Assembly: GCA_000708835.1 (NCBI GenBank)
Contig: DF237476.1
Location: forward strand, 2,177 to 64,099
DNA: 61,923 nt
Source: Klebsormidium nitens
Taxonomy: Eukaryota > Streptophyta > Klebsormidiophyceae > Klebsormidiales > Klebsormidiaceae
Direction: 5' to 3'
Part shown: piece after piece, positions 12,544 through 23,700 of the stretch
How positions within the stretch are numbered: position 1 is the first letter of the stretch
Layout: each line of letters starts with the position of its first letter
The notes under the pieces: model-generated
Seen by the model: only the letters and a program-made list of their open reading frames with translations
Told to the model about the DNA's origin: nothing
Databases searched by the model: none
Program-made: the position numbers and the translations under genes

Positions 12544-14977
12544 GCTGCTCGCCTCCAGACAATTTGCTGACTCTGTGATACGAACAAATCCTAGTTCGAT
12601 TACCTTGAAGGTTGCGTGCATTAGGAGAGACGCATTGAACTTGTATGAGATGAGTGGTTTCAAGGGTTTATGCAGCGGAGCAGCCGGGTTTCTGCACAAA
12701 GCAAACAAATGCACGTCCTTTCCAAAAATCAAAACAAAGACTTCTGAGACCACGTTGGGTTAGCTCCTTTCAATGCAAGCCTGGCAAGGATGACGAGGGG
12801 CCAGAGATGACACCTGGAAAACCTGTTTTATTAAAGGTGGCTCGACTCAAAAAGGTGGAATCCATATGAGAGATTGTTAGGTACAATCAGAACACCGCTT
12901 CGATGTACGACAGGGACACTGGAAAACGCGATTGGTAGTCTCATGAGATTCCACGTGGTTGATTATGGAAAGGTAGGTACCTTGTGGCGGTTGTAGAAAC
13001 CAGCCCGCGGTTCAAAAACTTCTTCCAACGTTGCTGGTGCTGCCACTACGCATACACAACGATCACATGAAGCCAGATAGCAGAGTCCCCGCTCAAAGAT
13101 GAGGCCAGATCAGTTGTGAAATGTAGCTTCTCAAACAAGGCTACAAGCCTTCTTCGGAGTCGTCAAACCCAACAAAAGCAACATGAAAGTATAAATCAGC
13201 CTAGCTAGCTAGCTGATATTAGCTGCCAGAGCGCATGCCGCTTGGCAGCGCGGCACGTACCGCGCGCGGCCAACTTCGGGGCGGCCGCTTTAGTTGCGCG
13301 CGCGCCCGCCTCATTCGAGAGTCGAGATTCGAGACTCGAGAAATTTCCCACTCCTACTAGATAGGTAGGCCGGCCAGCTGGCACCAGGCAGTGCCCACGT
13401 AACCGTACTGTAACCGACTTTTGTACGGTTAACGGATTTTTAGGCCCCCCGCGAGACCTGGCAGGCTGGCACGCGGCAGCGTCCCTTGAGCGGATCAAGC
13501 TCCGGGCGCCAGCCAAATCATTGCCCCGCGTGTGATGATGTCAAACTGTCCAAGCCTTGCGCATCTGTCTACCAAATGGACGATCGGACGGCTCTGACAC
13601 ATCGCGGATCACAGAGCTGGCAGCCATTGTACGGAATGATGCGTCGGAAACGGCGTCGGGACTCGGGAATCGGTCGGCGATCATGCATGCTAGCTATAGG
13701 CTTCAGTTCTGTCCGAGCACTGGCGCATTGCAGTTGAACTCTTTCCAGTCTGTCGAGCGCTGAGCCGCCATGCAAGCCTTGAATCAAGCTCAGCTCTGTT
13801 GTGTCAGCGCTTGTCTCCATATTGCATGGCCGCAAGCGACGCTCGGAGTCGAACTGAGGGAGGCCTCCGGAAGGCTCCACCAGCTTTGTCTCACGAGGCG
13901 CTTTGATACTCAAAACCAAGCTCGTTTTCTCATTTGCATTCGCTGGTTTGATTGGTGATTATGGTGGTCACATTGGCTATCCCTCCCATATGCTGACGCC
14001 TGCTCTAGTGCTTGTTACAATCTGCACCAACTGGCATTCCGTAGACAGCCCACTAGAGCACAAGCTGGCAGGGGAAAATAGTTGCAGAGCAGATTTGCCT
14101 TTCCAGTGACATTCACTGGCATAAAAGACGTGAGTAAGAGGTAGGTGCAAAACATGCAAAGCAACTGCCGAAGTGGAAAATTGTAGGGGAAGTTGTAGAC
14201 GTTGCATTGAGCTCAGCTGCCTTATACTGATGCTGTACTTATTGTCAATTCTTAGGGCTGCAGCTTGTAAGCGAAATACTCTGATGGCAAAACTGGGTGG
14301 TGTATCAGCGACCTGTGAGGGACTTGATGAATTGTCAGGACATCCTTTGAATGTATCAAAACTCTTTGGTACGGTGTTAGAGGTGGTACGACTTACCAAC
14401 TAATTAAAGCGAGGCCTGGCTATTTGTTGGCTGAAGGCATTGGCACAGTTGGGTGGTGGTTGCTTGGTTGTGAGTTTTCTGTGTTCCTTTTACTGAAAGA
14501 TTCCAGAATTGCGGGATATCACTTGTCTGGTGTACCCCGTTCAGTCTAAGAGGCCTGCATGTTAAATCTCTCCACCAAACTATTGCTGAACAGGCACCAA
14601 AAGATTGGCTGCCTTACAAATGAGAGTCAGAAGACAATGCAACCAGCAAAAAGTTAGACAGCTTGCACATGCACAGACTGCCACCAATCTGGCTGTTCAA
14701 TGAAACTTGAACCCCTGGAAAGCGTCCTGAGTTTCGATTCAAAGAAAGCTCCTGGCAGCTGACATGCCCACCATAATCGTCCTATTGATTCCAATGACCA
14801 TCCTGCTGTCAGAAGGTAGTCTGGCTTGCCTGCCTTACCTACAGTAGGCTTCTGAGAGCTCACCTGATCACCTCTACAGGTCCCAAGTCAGGTCTCGTTT
14901 CCTGCAATCCTCTGCAGTCTTGGTCAATTGTGGTGACATCTTAGTTCCTAGTGCAGGTTGTGCTACACCGTGTCCTT
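12544..14977. promoter_or_regulatory. Divergent interval MOS14 / dioxygenase, no gene seen
   Basis: Head-to-head spacer of 2.4 kb that should contain both promoters. I see no supported coding exon. Visible structures are CTAGCTAGCTAG near 13201, a GGCCGGCC near 13368, an imperfect hairpin with arms 13398-13408 and 13423-13434, and CATGCATG at 13682. A TGCAG just before 14956 could be the acceptor of a 5'-UTR intron of the dioxygenase gene. Confidence 0.45.
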
Positions 14978-15691
14978 ATGGCGCCCACACCTGATTCCGT
15001 GTCTTCTGAGAAAACGTACCCCGCCCCCGCGGTATGCGTCGACAGCAAGGGCCGCGACACTCCCTTCACGCCAGTACAAACCTCCGGGCCGTTCTACCCC
15101 CTCCATATGAGCCATGAAGACGTGGACAATGACCTCACCATCACGCACAGAGGCGCCCCGCGCGCGCTCGGCCAAGTGATCTACATCCGGGGACGGGTGA
15201 CGGACCATGCCGGGCGGCCGGTCGCGGGCGCGCGGATTGAGGTGTGGCAAGCGTGCGCGAGCGGGAAGTATAATCACCCGGGAGACGACAATCCGCTTCC
15301 GTTGGACCCCAATTTCAAGTACTTTGGCCGTGCGAGCAGCGACGAGCACGGGCGGTACGTGTTCAAGTCCGTCAAGCCGAGCGCGTACGCGCCGAGCCCC
15401 GAGGGCGAGTACGGGTACCTTGCAAAGGACCCCGCGGAGGTGCGTCCCGCGCACGTCCACTTCAAGGTGTACAAGGACGGGTACAAGACGCTGATCACGC
15501 AAATGTACTTTGAGGGGGATCCCTTCCTGAAGACGGACCGGATCGTGCAGGCGCTGGCCCCCGAGAAGAGAGGGCTGGTCATCATTGCGGCGGAGTGGCC
15601 GCAGCCGCAGGACGAGCCGGCGTCACACAGCTACGCGTTCAACATCGTGATGGAGCAGCAAGACATGCCGGACGGCGCGGCCGGGGCGTGA
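14978..15691 (+). CDS. Intradiol ring-cleavage dioxygenase, intronless
   Basis: 237-residue member of the intradiol dioxygenase superfamily (catechol 1,2-dioxygenase / protocatechuate 3,4-dioxygenase fold). These non-haem Fe(III) enzymes split catecholic rings between the two hydroxyls to muconates. A Gly-rich beta segment (IYIRGRVTDHAGRPV, residues 68-82) leads to IEVWQA, the usual lead-in to the active site. Fe ligands can be assigned as Tyr98 (SGKY), Tyr137 (KPSAY; Tyr145/147 are less likely), His159 and His161 in RPAHVHF, with the conserved Arg156 beside them. There is no signal or transit peptide. The start is the first ATG, at 14978. The single uninterrupted, very GC-rich exon contrasts with the 5-12 exons of most neighbours. 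Bacterial or fungal origin by transfer is plausible. The substrate cannot be told from sequence: catechol, protocatechuate, hydroxyquinol or a phenolic breakdown product are all possible. Confidence 0.93.
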   Translation: MAPTPDSVSSEKTYPAPAVCVDSKGRDTPFTPVQTSGPFYPLHMSHEDVDNDLTITHRGAPRALGQVIYIRGRVTDHAGRPVAGARIEVWQACASGKYNHPGDDNPLPLDPNFKYFGRASSDEHGRYVFKSVKPSAYAPSPEGEYGYLAKDPAEVRPAHVHFKVYKDGYKTLITQMYFEGDPFLKTDRIVQALAPEKRGLVIIAAEWPQPQDEPASHSYAFNIVMEQQDMPDGAAGA

Positions 15692-17768
15692 GGGACGGGA
15701 GTTGCTGTTGTGAGAGGAACCGTGTAAGGTTGGTTGCATGGAACTTTTAGTCGTGGATGGTTGCGCAAGCAGAAGCTATAGGCGCTAGTCAAAGCTGCAT
15801 TTGAGGAAGACGCATTCCGATCATAGCGTTTTTGTAATTAAGGCTAGATAGGCCGGCTGCAGTAGAGTGGAAGTCAAGAGTCAGTGTCTGATACCATAGA
15901 AGGCCCGGTTGCGAGTGAGCATCTGGGCAAGGTCCTTGCAATATAACCTAGCTTGCTATGTTTCTGAACGCTGTACAGTATATCAAGTATACAAAGCATA
16001 GAAAGTATATATAAAGCATAGATTGGCACTGAGGCCCTTAGTAGAGGTTGTATAGTGATCTGCATAGTCGACAGTCAAAACGCCAAATTTCGGTGACGGT
16101 ATACTCACCAAGGAAGTGAGAGCAGCTGCTTAGGATCGAACAGGCATGACCAATATTACGCCAGCGGTACAAGAATCAGTCATTGAAATGTATATCATTC
16201 TGGAGCGCATCCAGGCCAACTGCACTTTATCACAATAAGTTTCCTGAATTTTGTAGATGCGGCCGGATTAGTTCGAGCCGTTGGCGGGCTAGCACCACTT
16301 TCGAAATTGTCAAGGCTTTGACACTAGTCGGATGCCAGCACAGTATCAAGCTAGCCAGGCTCCTGTATATTAATTGGTGGATCAAATGATGATCGCGGAT
16401 GTGGTTATGTACGTCCCGCAGAAGGGGCTCCGGCCGGCCGCGCCGCGCGGCGGCCATGCGTTATGCAGCACAACACACCGTGTTGCTCAGCTTCAAAATT
16501 CCGCAGTACGGTCTCTCAGTGGTCAACGCTTCAACCTCGAGACGAAGTGCAACAGACAGGAAATTTGCAGCGCAATCTGGCCTGCCGCGCCACATGTGCA
16601 GTAGTTGCTTATTTTAGTGCAAAAATTAAGAGTGATGTCTATCTAAGAACTCTCCCATGACAAACCATCTCGCACGATAGATACCGTCCCGGGAGCGGTT
16701 AATGCATGCATGCCATTGATCTTTGTTTACAACTTTGGTTCCGGGCGGCGCCGACTCACTGAAGGCTTATATGGACGTACGGCCTCCACCACGGTGCAGC
16801 TGCCGTCTGAAGAACAAAACTCTTACCATATTCACGTCATGAAGCTGCATGCAGTATACTCATGTGCAATGACTAGCTGCATGTGATGGCCAAAGCTGTA
16901 CTAAGCGGCCGACGTACTGGATCATAAATATATACGTAATGTACGCTAAGTTAAATGGTCATGCACTCCGATTGAACATGGTCCGTAGCCGCCTACGTTT
17001 AAGGCAACAATCAACCGACGGTCGAATGCAGTGCGTAATGATTTACTTCAATCGATCGATCGGAATTGTATATACTTAGCTTTGCCACGTAAAGGACCCA
17101 TACTATGATATCAACGATGATCGACGTAATTAATTGGCCATGTGCGCCATGATGAATTACTGAGAGCTGCATCCAATTGCCAATGTATTGCAAATTAATA
17201 CACATGCAATGATTGCATGACATATTTACAGCCTGCAACTTCATCGTATACTGGACGGTCACCGGCACCATATGCCAACCGTATGTGCAGACTATAAGTG
17301 CAGTGGATAGTTTGCCCGTGCACCAACATGCAAACATTGATTTAAGGAGCGAAACCTTCCATGTCAAATCGACTTTCAAGCCGCCGCTCATGTTGGTGAG
17401 TTCAGCTGAATGGCTTATGCCAGGACTCAGGTCATTTAAGGGTCCAAGCACGATTGCACTGCATGCCCAGCCGCAGTTTTGCTCGGCTCTTCAAGTTCGA
17501 GCTCGAACCTACACATGAAATCTTCAAGATGACACAGATATCCTCACCGAGCGACTGCAATGTTAGTACAAAAGGCAAGAATCCGCAGCAACAACTCGCG
17601 AACCGTACTCATAGACGGGCGTTTCAATTGCATAGGATGTAACTTCGGAGTTCAAAGAAGTACCAAACCTAACCGGAAGCAGGTACTTTGACGGCAGTCT
17701 CGACCACCCTCAAGACATTACAAAGACAAAATTGGGCCCCGCTCCAATTTACACGGAATATGCACCAC
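15692..17768. other. Tail-to-tail interval, AT-rich and palindrome-rich
   Basis: No gene supported. Both flanking genes end here. The sequence is AT-rich with many short palindromes: TGCATGCA at 16703-16710 and 16846-16853, GGCCGGCC near 16432 and ATCGATCGATCG near 17051. Polyadenylation signals for both genes should lie at its two edges. Confidence 0.5.
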
Positions 17769-20700
17769 CTACTGCCGCGGCGTCGCCCGCCCTTTCTTCC
17801 GCCCCGGCCGCCCCTTCGGCGACGTCATCAACCCGCTACCGGCAATGTTGCTCACGCTCGCCAACGTCTGTGGCCCCTCCCCCATCCGGTAACTATCCAG
17901 CCCCTCGACATCGACTCGCAGGTCCCGGGGGCGCGGCCGCGAGACTTTGTACCCCTCGAAGAACGGCCCATGCACCGGGTCAAAGTCGACGTCATCCTCG
18001 TCGTCATCCAACGACAGGGCGCTTACACTGCACGCCCCAGTCCCCTTCCGGCGCGCCCTCGCGCCAGCACCATCCCGGCTTCCTCCCCCCTCCATGTTTA
18101 ACCTACTCGCCGCTTCGAGCTCTTCCATGGGCCAGATGTCGAGTCCCTGCTGCCCAATATCCTGACCCCACACCCGCTTTTCCTTCCATAGCTGCCGTTC
18201 CCTTTCCAGCAACGCCGGCAAGTCGATTGACAGCAGCGGATCGGCGGCCTCCAGACTGTATGCCGCATGCGCTTCCGCCCCTTCGTTTGCGGCCTTCTCC
18301 GCCCCCCCCAAGAGAGCATCCGGGATGCCGTCCGCTTCCGGAATCCCCGCCAACTCCTCCGCGCTCCGAATATCCGCCGGGGTCGTAAGAACGACCAGTT
18401 CTCGATCCAGCTCATCCTCCTCCATCTCGTCCCCGCTTCCCACGTCCACGTGAAGCCCTTTAGGGCGTCCCGACTCTCCCCCCCCCTCCTCCGCCCCCTC
18501 AACGGGCCCCCCCAGGGCTGCCGTTTCTGCCGGCGCACCCCCCGAAGCTTGCCCCGACTTCGGCCGGCCTCGCGCCCCCTTCGCCGACCCCCCCCGGCCC
18601 CTCCCCTTCGCCTGAGGTAGGCTTTTCTGCTCCACGGACGGCTCTGCCGGGGGCGGCGGCGGTTCCGTCGTAGGTGCTGCCCGAGCGGCAAGCTCCTTTT
18701 CGTACAGCTCTTGGCACTCCGCCAGCGCGTGAGCGGCGCGGATCATGGCGGCGTCAGCCACGGCCGCCATGAACTGGGCGTGCGTGCGCAGCTCCCGCGC
18801 ATGGGCCACCGCACGAGCAGCGATCTGCGCGATCGTTTCTTTCTTGGGGCTGTAGGTTTGGATGCGCTTGCGCTTGCGGGGTCGCCGCCCGTCGGTGGGG
18901 AAGTGCCTGAGATGACGTAAACGAGAAGCAGTCAGAGAGAGAGACACAAGAAAAGGTTTCATGCAGGTGCAAGAAACTGAGGGCCTGCCGAGGGGCGATA
19001 GTGCAGAACCTCCACCCTCTTACATGCAGCGCAAGTCGGCTTCAGAGGTGAGCGCAAGCAGCTTGTTTCATCAAAAGGCTGACACAATGTTCAGAAACGA
19101 AATGGGACCGCTCTACTCGAACGATTCTCAGCAGTACGAACTTACTTCAAGCATCGTGGTTCGCACAGCCTCTTGCCAAAGCACACCGGCACAGCGCGCT
19201 CCACAGCACGTTGCTACCAACCAGCCCGATCTCACAAAGCGTAAGTTCGCCTGTGTCTAACCAACATTACATTGTCAAACTCACAGAGTATCTTTTCTGA
19301 ATCATAACCTCCCACTCTCGTGTCTTACCTGGGAAACTTCCCCTGCGCCGCCCGCAGCGCCGCTTGCTTTGCCGCCTTTGCCGCCCTTGCCGCAGCCGTC
19401 CTGGCCTTGATTCCGACTCCCCCTGGCATGCTGCGGGCCATTTTGCGGGCCGCACTGCTCCCGGACAGGGCCTCGGGACTCCACGGCGCTTGGTAGAGGC
19501 CCTCGCTGGGCACCTCGGAAGCGAAGGGGTCGGCAAGGCGCGAGCGCTTTGAGGGCCCTAAGGGGCCGAGGGCGCTGCGCTTACGGGTCGCTTCGTGGGC
19601 GAGGTAGTCGTCGAAGCCTGGGGGAAATAAGTGGTTGGTTTAGTGAACAGGAGCTTTTGCCGGCAGTCGTATTGCGCTTTGCGCTTGTCGGCCATCGGTA
19701 GATTGGGCACACGTTGTGCCTTGGAAAATTAGTTGAAGTTTGACCCGGTCGTCTAAACAGCCGACTGTTGACATGATTATGCGAATGAACTGAGGCCCTC
19801 GTCGGCAAGCCGTTGACACTCCCGTCAACTGACTTACTGGTGTCAAAGTAAGCACAGAGCCAAGTCTCCGAGTGGGCAGAGCCTCTGCTTACTCAGCAAA
19901 AGCTTCCTCTTTAACCGGCCCATGAGACACACCTACTCTTCCAACGTCGGAATGCTCCATTATCCTCCAGATCACAGAAAAAAAAGCTCTATCCATCAAA
20001 AGGACCAATCTAGCAGACTCCTTACCGAGCCCTTCTTCTTCCATGTAGCCTTCCCCTTGGCCGCCCTCGTCCCCCACGCCAAACTCGCCCCCGCTGACTG
20101 GTGTGAACTCGCGCCCCGGACTGGGGGTGTGCAGCGACCCCAGGGGGCGGTACTGGGGGGACCAAAGGGGGCCCAACCGGCTGGCCGAGGCGGCAGAGGA
20201 CGCCTTGCCGCGCACGGCCTTCTTGCCTGCAAACAGCAAGTGCACGTCTAAAAGCCCGCCCTTGAGCATCAAGATATCACTGGTCATGCAATAGGCATGG
20301 TTTTGAGAAGCAGAATCCGCATCCCTTGAGCAGCCCAGTGTCTGCTGGATGCTCCAGAGGAATCAAATCTCGTTCGGAACAATTGCTGGCATCTGCTTGG
20401 TGGTCCGCTGCACAGGCACCTTTGCAGCTACATTGCAATGGCCATGAGGTGCTAACGGACACACAGGATTACCAGACTCTCGTCGCAATCATTTAAGAAG
20501 CACCACTGATAAGTTGATGAACGCAAAGCAGACTGTGGCGCATGTCACTGAAGACCCCAGCCGTGCCCACTCACCAAACCTGCGTTTGAGGCTGGTCCTG
20601 GGCCGCCCAGGGCTGTTCCCCGTCTTGCGCTGCAGGCGGCGCTGCTCCTTGCTGTACGACGTGGGCCGCAGCGAGAACGCGTCAAGGGGGGGTTTCTTGG

Positions 20701-23700
20701 TGGCTACAAACGGGCGGCCCTCGCGCTGGCACGCTGCACGGCGGGCAGCTTCGCTCTCCTGCCACTCCTTCACGAGCTGCTGGTAGCGAGACCAGGGGGT
20801 GGGCTGCGAGGGGAAACGGTGGGGGGTGTGTGAGAGCAACCCACAGAACGAAAGCTCAAAGAGGTTTGACGGGGGAAGTATAGCTTGGTGCACCCATTAC
20901 AGAAAGTTGCCAGGTTAGAGGTATGGGGGATGTTTGCAGTACTCGCGCACTTCAGCAACGCAACCATCGAGATATTGGCTTGGTTGGCATAGCAGGTATC
21001 AAGAAGCAAAGCGAGCGCTGACGCAAGGAGTAAGGGGAACACAACCGATTGGGCTGCGCGTTCAAGGACAGCTGGCACTCTTTTTAACGTCTGTCATGCA
21101 TCTAATGACCCCAACAGAAGCCATACGCTGAAGAATCAACCTTCTAGTGTACGGATGAGGGACAGCTGCCCAGGTCCATTCCCCAGCAAGCATTGCCCGC
21201 ATCAAAGCAAGGCCAGTGACAAACAACAGGTGAGCACCGCCCTACCTGGAAGTAACGGATGAGCGCCTTCCCCAGCTTCTGCCTCCTGCCCCGCCAATGC
21301 GCATACACCGTCCTCACCAGGTCCCCAGGCGCCAGCCCCTCGCACGCCCGGTACCCCTCCTGCTTTGACACCACAACTCCCGCCAGAGCCGACGCCTTTT
21401 CTAGCTTGTCCACGATGCGCTCCAGAGTGTCAACGTCGATCGCCTGGCTGCACGGCTGCAGACTCAGCGCCTCCCAGTCCTCCTCCACGAGGCCCCGTTC
21501 TGCCGGCGACCGCTCTTCCGCCGCTGCCTTCTCTGCACCGGGCCCTCCTTCCACAGGGCCTTCCGACTTTGGTACCAAGAGGCCCTGTGAAGCTGGCGGA
21601 AAAGGGCCCCCTGCGGCTGTGCTTCTGCCATCTGCCCCGCCATCGACAAGGCCTTCCAGCTTCGAGACCTGGGGGCCCTGTCCCGCCGGAGGTCGCTCCT
21701 CTGCCGCTGCCTCCTGCCCACCAGCCCCGCCTCCAACAAGGCCTTTTGGATTCAGGCCCTGCTCAACCGGCTGCTGCTCCCCTGCTGGTGCTATCTCCAC
21801 ATCGAACTGCCCTTCTACAGGGCCTCCTGATTGCGCAATCGCAAGAGGGGGAGCGTCGATGTGTGGCACCGGAGCTGAAGGTGCTGCTTCTGTGCTCAAG
21901 CCTTCTGCTGACAACGCATCAGGCTTCTTGTCAGCAAGCAACCTCTCGCCGACAGCCACCTCAGCGCCCGCCGTCTGCTCTTCAGCGGACATCCTTTCTA
22001 TCTTTTCGAGGGACTCAAGGTGCCCCGTGTCTGCCGGCGCCTCGCTTGACACCAGCCCAGACACACCAGCAAGCTCTGCCCGCTCAGGGGGAGCTGTGTC
22101 ACAGCCCCCAATGCTAGACGCCAGAGCCCCCAGCTCCGCTCCTGCCCCTTCCACCTGATTTCCAGTCCCTACTCCTGGCATGACCTCCGAGCTCACTGTT
22201 CGATCCGCACCCTCCGCATCGTTTCCAGGCGCGCTCTCCTGGCCCGTATCCCATAGAAGACAACCCATCATTTCGCCCAGCACAGCATCGCCCCCCACTA
22301 GATCATCAGTCTCCCCGCTGCCCCCCTCCAAAACAACGCTGGGAGGCCTAACTTCTGCCCCCACACCCCCAAGCCAATCCTCCGACACCGGTGCAGCGAC
22401 AAAGCCACTGGCAGCGCTCGCACGGTTTACCTCTTCTAGCCACTCCTCATCCTCACTGTCCGCGTCGTACAGAACAGTTGCCGACTTTCGCGCCAGGCTC
22501 GCATCGTCCTCCGCATGCTTGATGTACGCCCCTTCTCCCCGCACGTCTGCCCCAGGGGGGTAGTTTGCCTCGTAGTTCTCCACTTCGACCACCCCCGGGA
22601 TCGGGATCTTCTTGCTCCGCGCCGCCTTGCGCACCTTCACCAGGACCTGGTCATGCAAGTCCTTGAACCGGTGCCAATCGATCCGCGCGTTGAACACCAG
22701 CGACCAATGCGGCCCCTCAGGCTTCTCGCTCGCGCTCCAAACCACCGCGCCAGTCATTGGCACAATCCGCCCCTCAGGCCCATACCTCTCCGGCAGATAC
22801 GTCTTCACTACTTCCCCCCCCCTCAGCACAGCCAGCCGCCAGCCCCCCGCCCCGTCTTCTTGCTCCTCCACGATGACATCGTCACCCAGACCCTCCCCGC
22901 CTTCTTTCAAGAGGAGCACCGCACTGCACGGCCCTTCGAGATCCTCGTACTCCTCCTCGTATCCGTCCCAGCTCTCGTCCGGCCCCTCCGCAGCCCCGAG
23001 CGCCAACACCCCGACATTGACCCCCCCCTCTGCCGGGCTCATGCTGCGCTTCCCTGGCGGCCGGCCAACCTTCCGCCGTGGCTCTCCCTCCACGTAATCC
23101 CTCGGAGTCCGCTTCCGCTTGCTGCTTTGCGCAAACAGCCCAGTCTCCGGGTCCAGCCCCCGCTTCTTCTTCTTCCCTTTCGTGCGGACCTTCTTCACGC
23201 CCTGCGGCGGCTCCCACTGGTTGCCCCCCTGAGGCAGAAGTGGAGGTGCGCTCTCCGACTTGGCGCTCGTGCTCGGCCCCGCCATATCAGCCGAGGGTGC
23301 TGGCGGCGAAGGCGGCCCCGGTTCGGGGGGGAGCAGTTCCCACTGTGAGCGGTCCGTCACAGAGCGCTTCAGCTTGAGGAGATAAGTCATGGGAGCGGTG
23401 CGCGACAGCGTGCCCCCATCTTGCACCTCCCGCTTCCGCGGCTTGCTCCGCTTCTTCTTGCTCTGGTAGTACACGTTCGGGCCAGAAAGCAGCATCCCAG
23501 GGTGTGCGTCCGGCACCCGGGGGGGCAGCACCGGGGGAGCATCAGCCCCTCCTGAGCCGTGCATTTCTGCAGGAACGCCGTCACCCCCCTGAGGGCGCAC
23601 CTCAATGGTCTCTGGCTGCTGCCTGATGACTGTCACGCCCGCAGTAAGCCCAGGCAATGCTGCTGCAGAAGGCCCCCTGGGGAGAGAAGGCTGGCCGGGG

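Noticed and set aside
13398-13434. Hairpin with AACCGTAC / GTACGGTT arms
   Set aside because: Imperfect, short and isolated; no neighbouring feature suggests a function.
17732-18388. Proline-rich plus-strand frame of 218 codons
   Set aside because: It is the antisense of the last EPL1 exon, with no family signature and with composition explained by the sense strand.
21259-22158. Long plus-strand open frames of 250-300 codons at 21259-22158 and 22515-23348
   Set aside because: They are antisense shadows of the EPL1 exon; their Ser/Pro/Ala bias follows from the GC-rich repeat on the other strand, and the minus strand carries the EPL domain.
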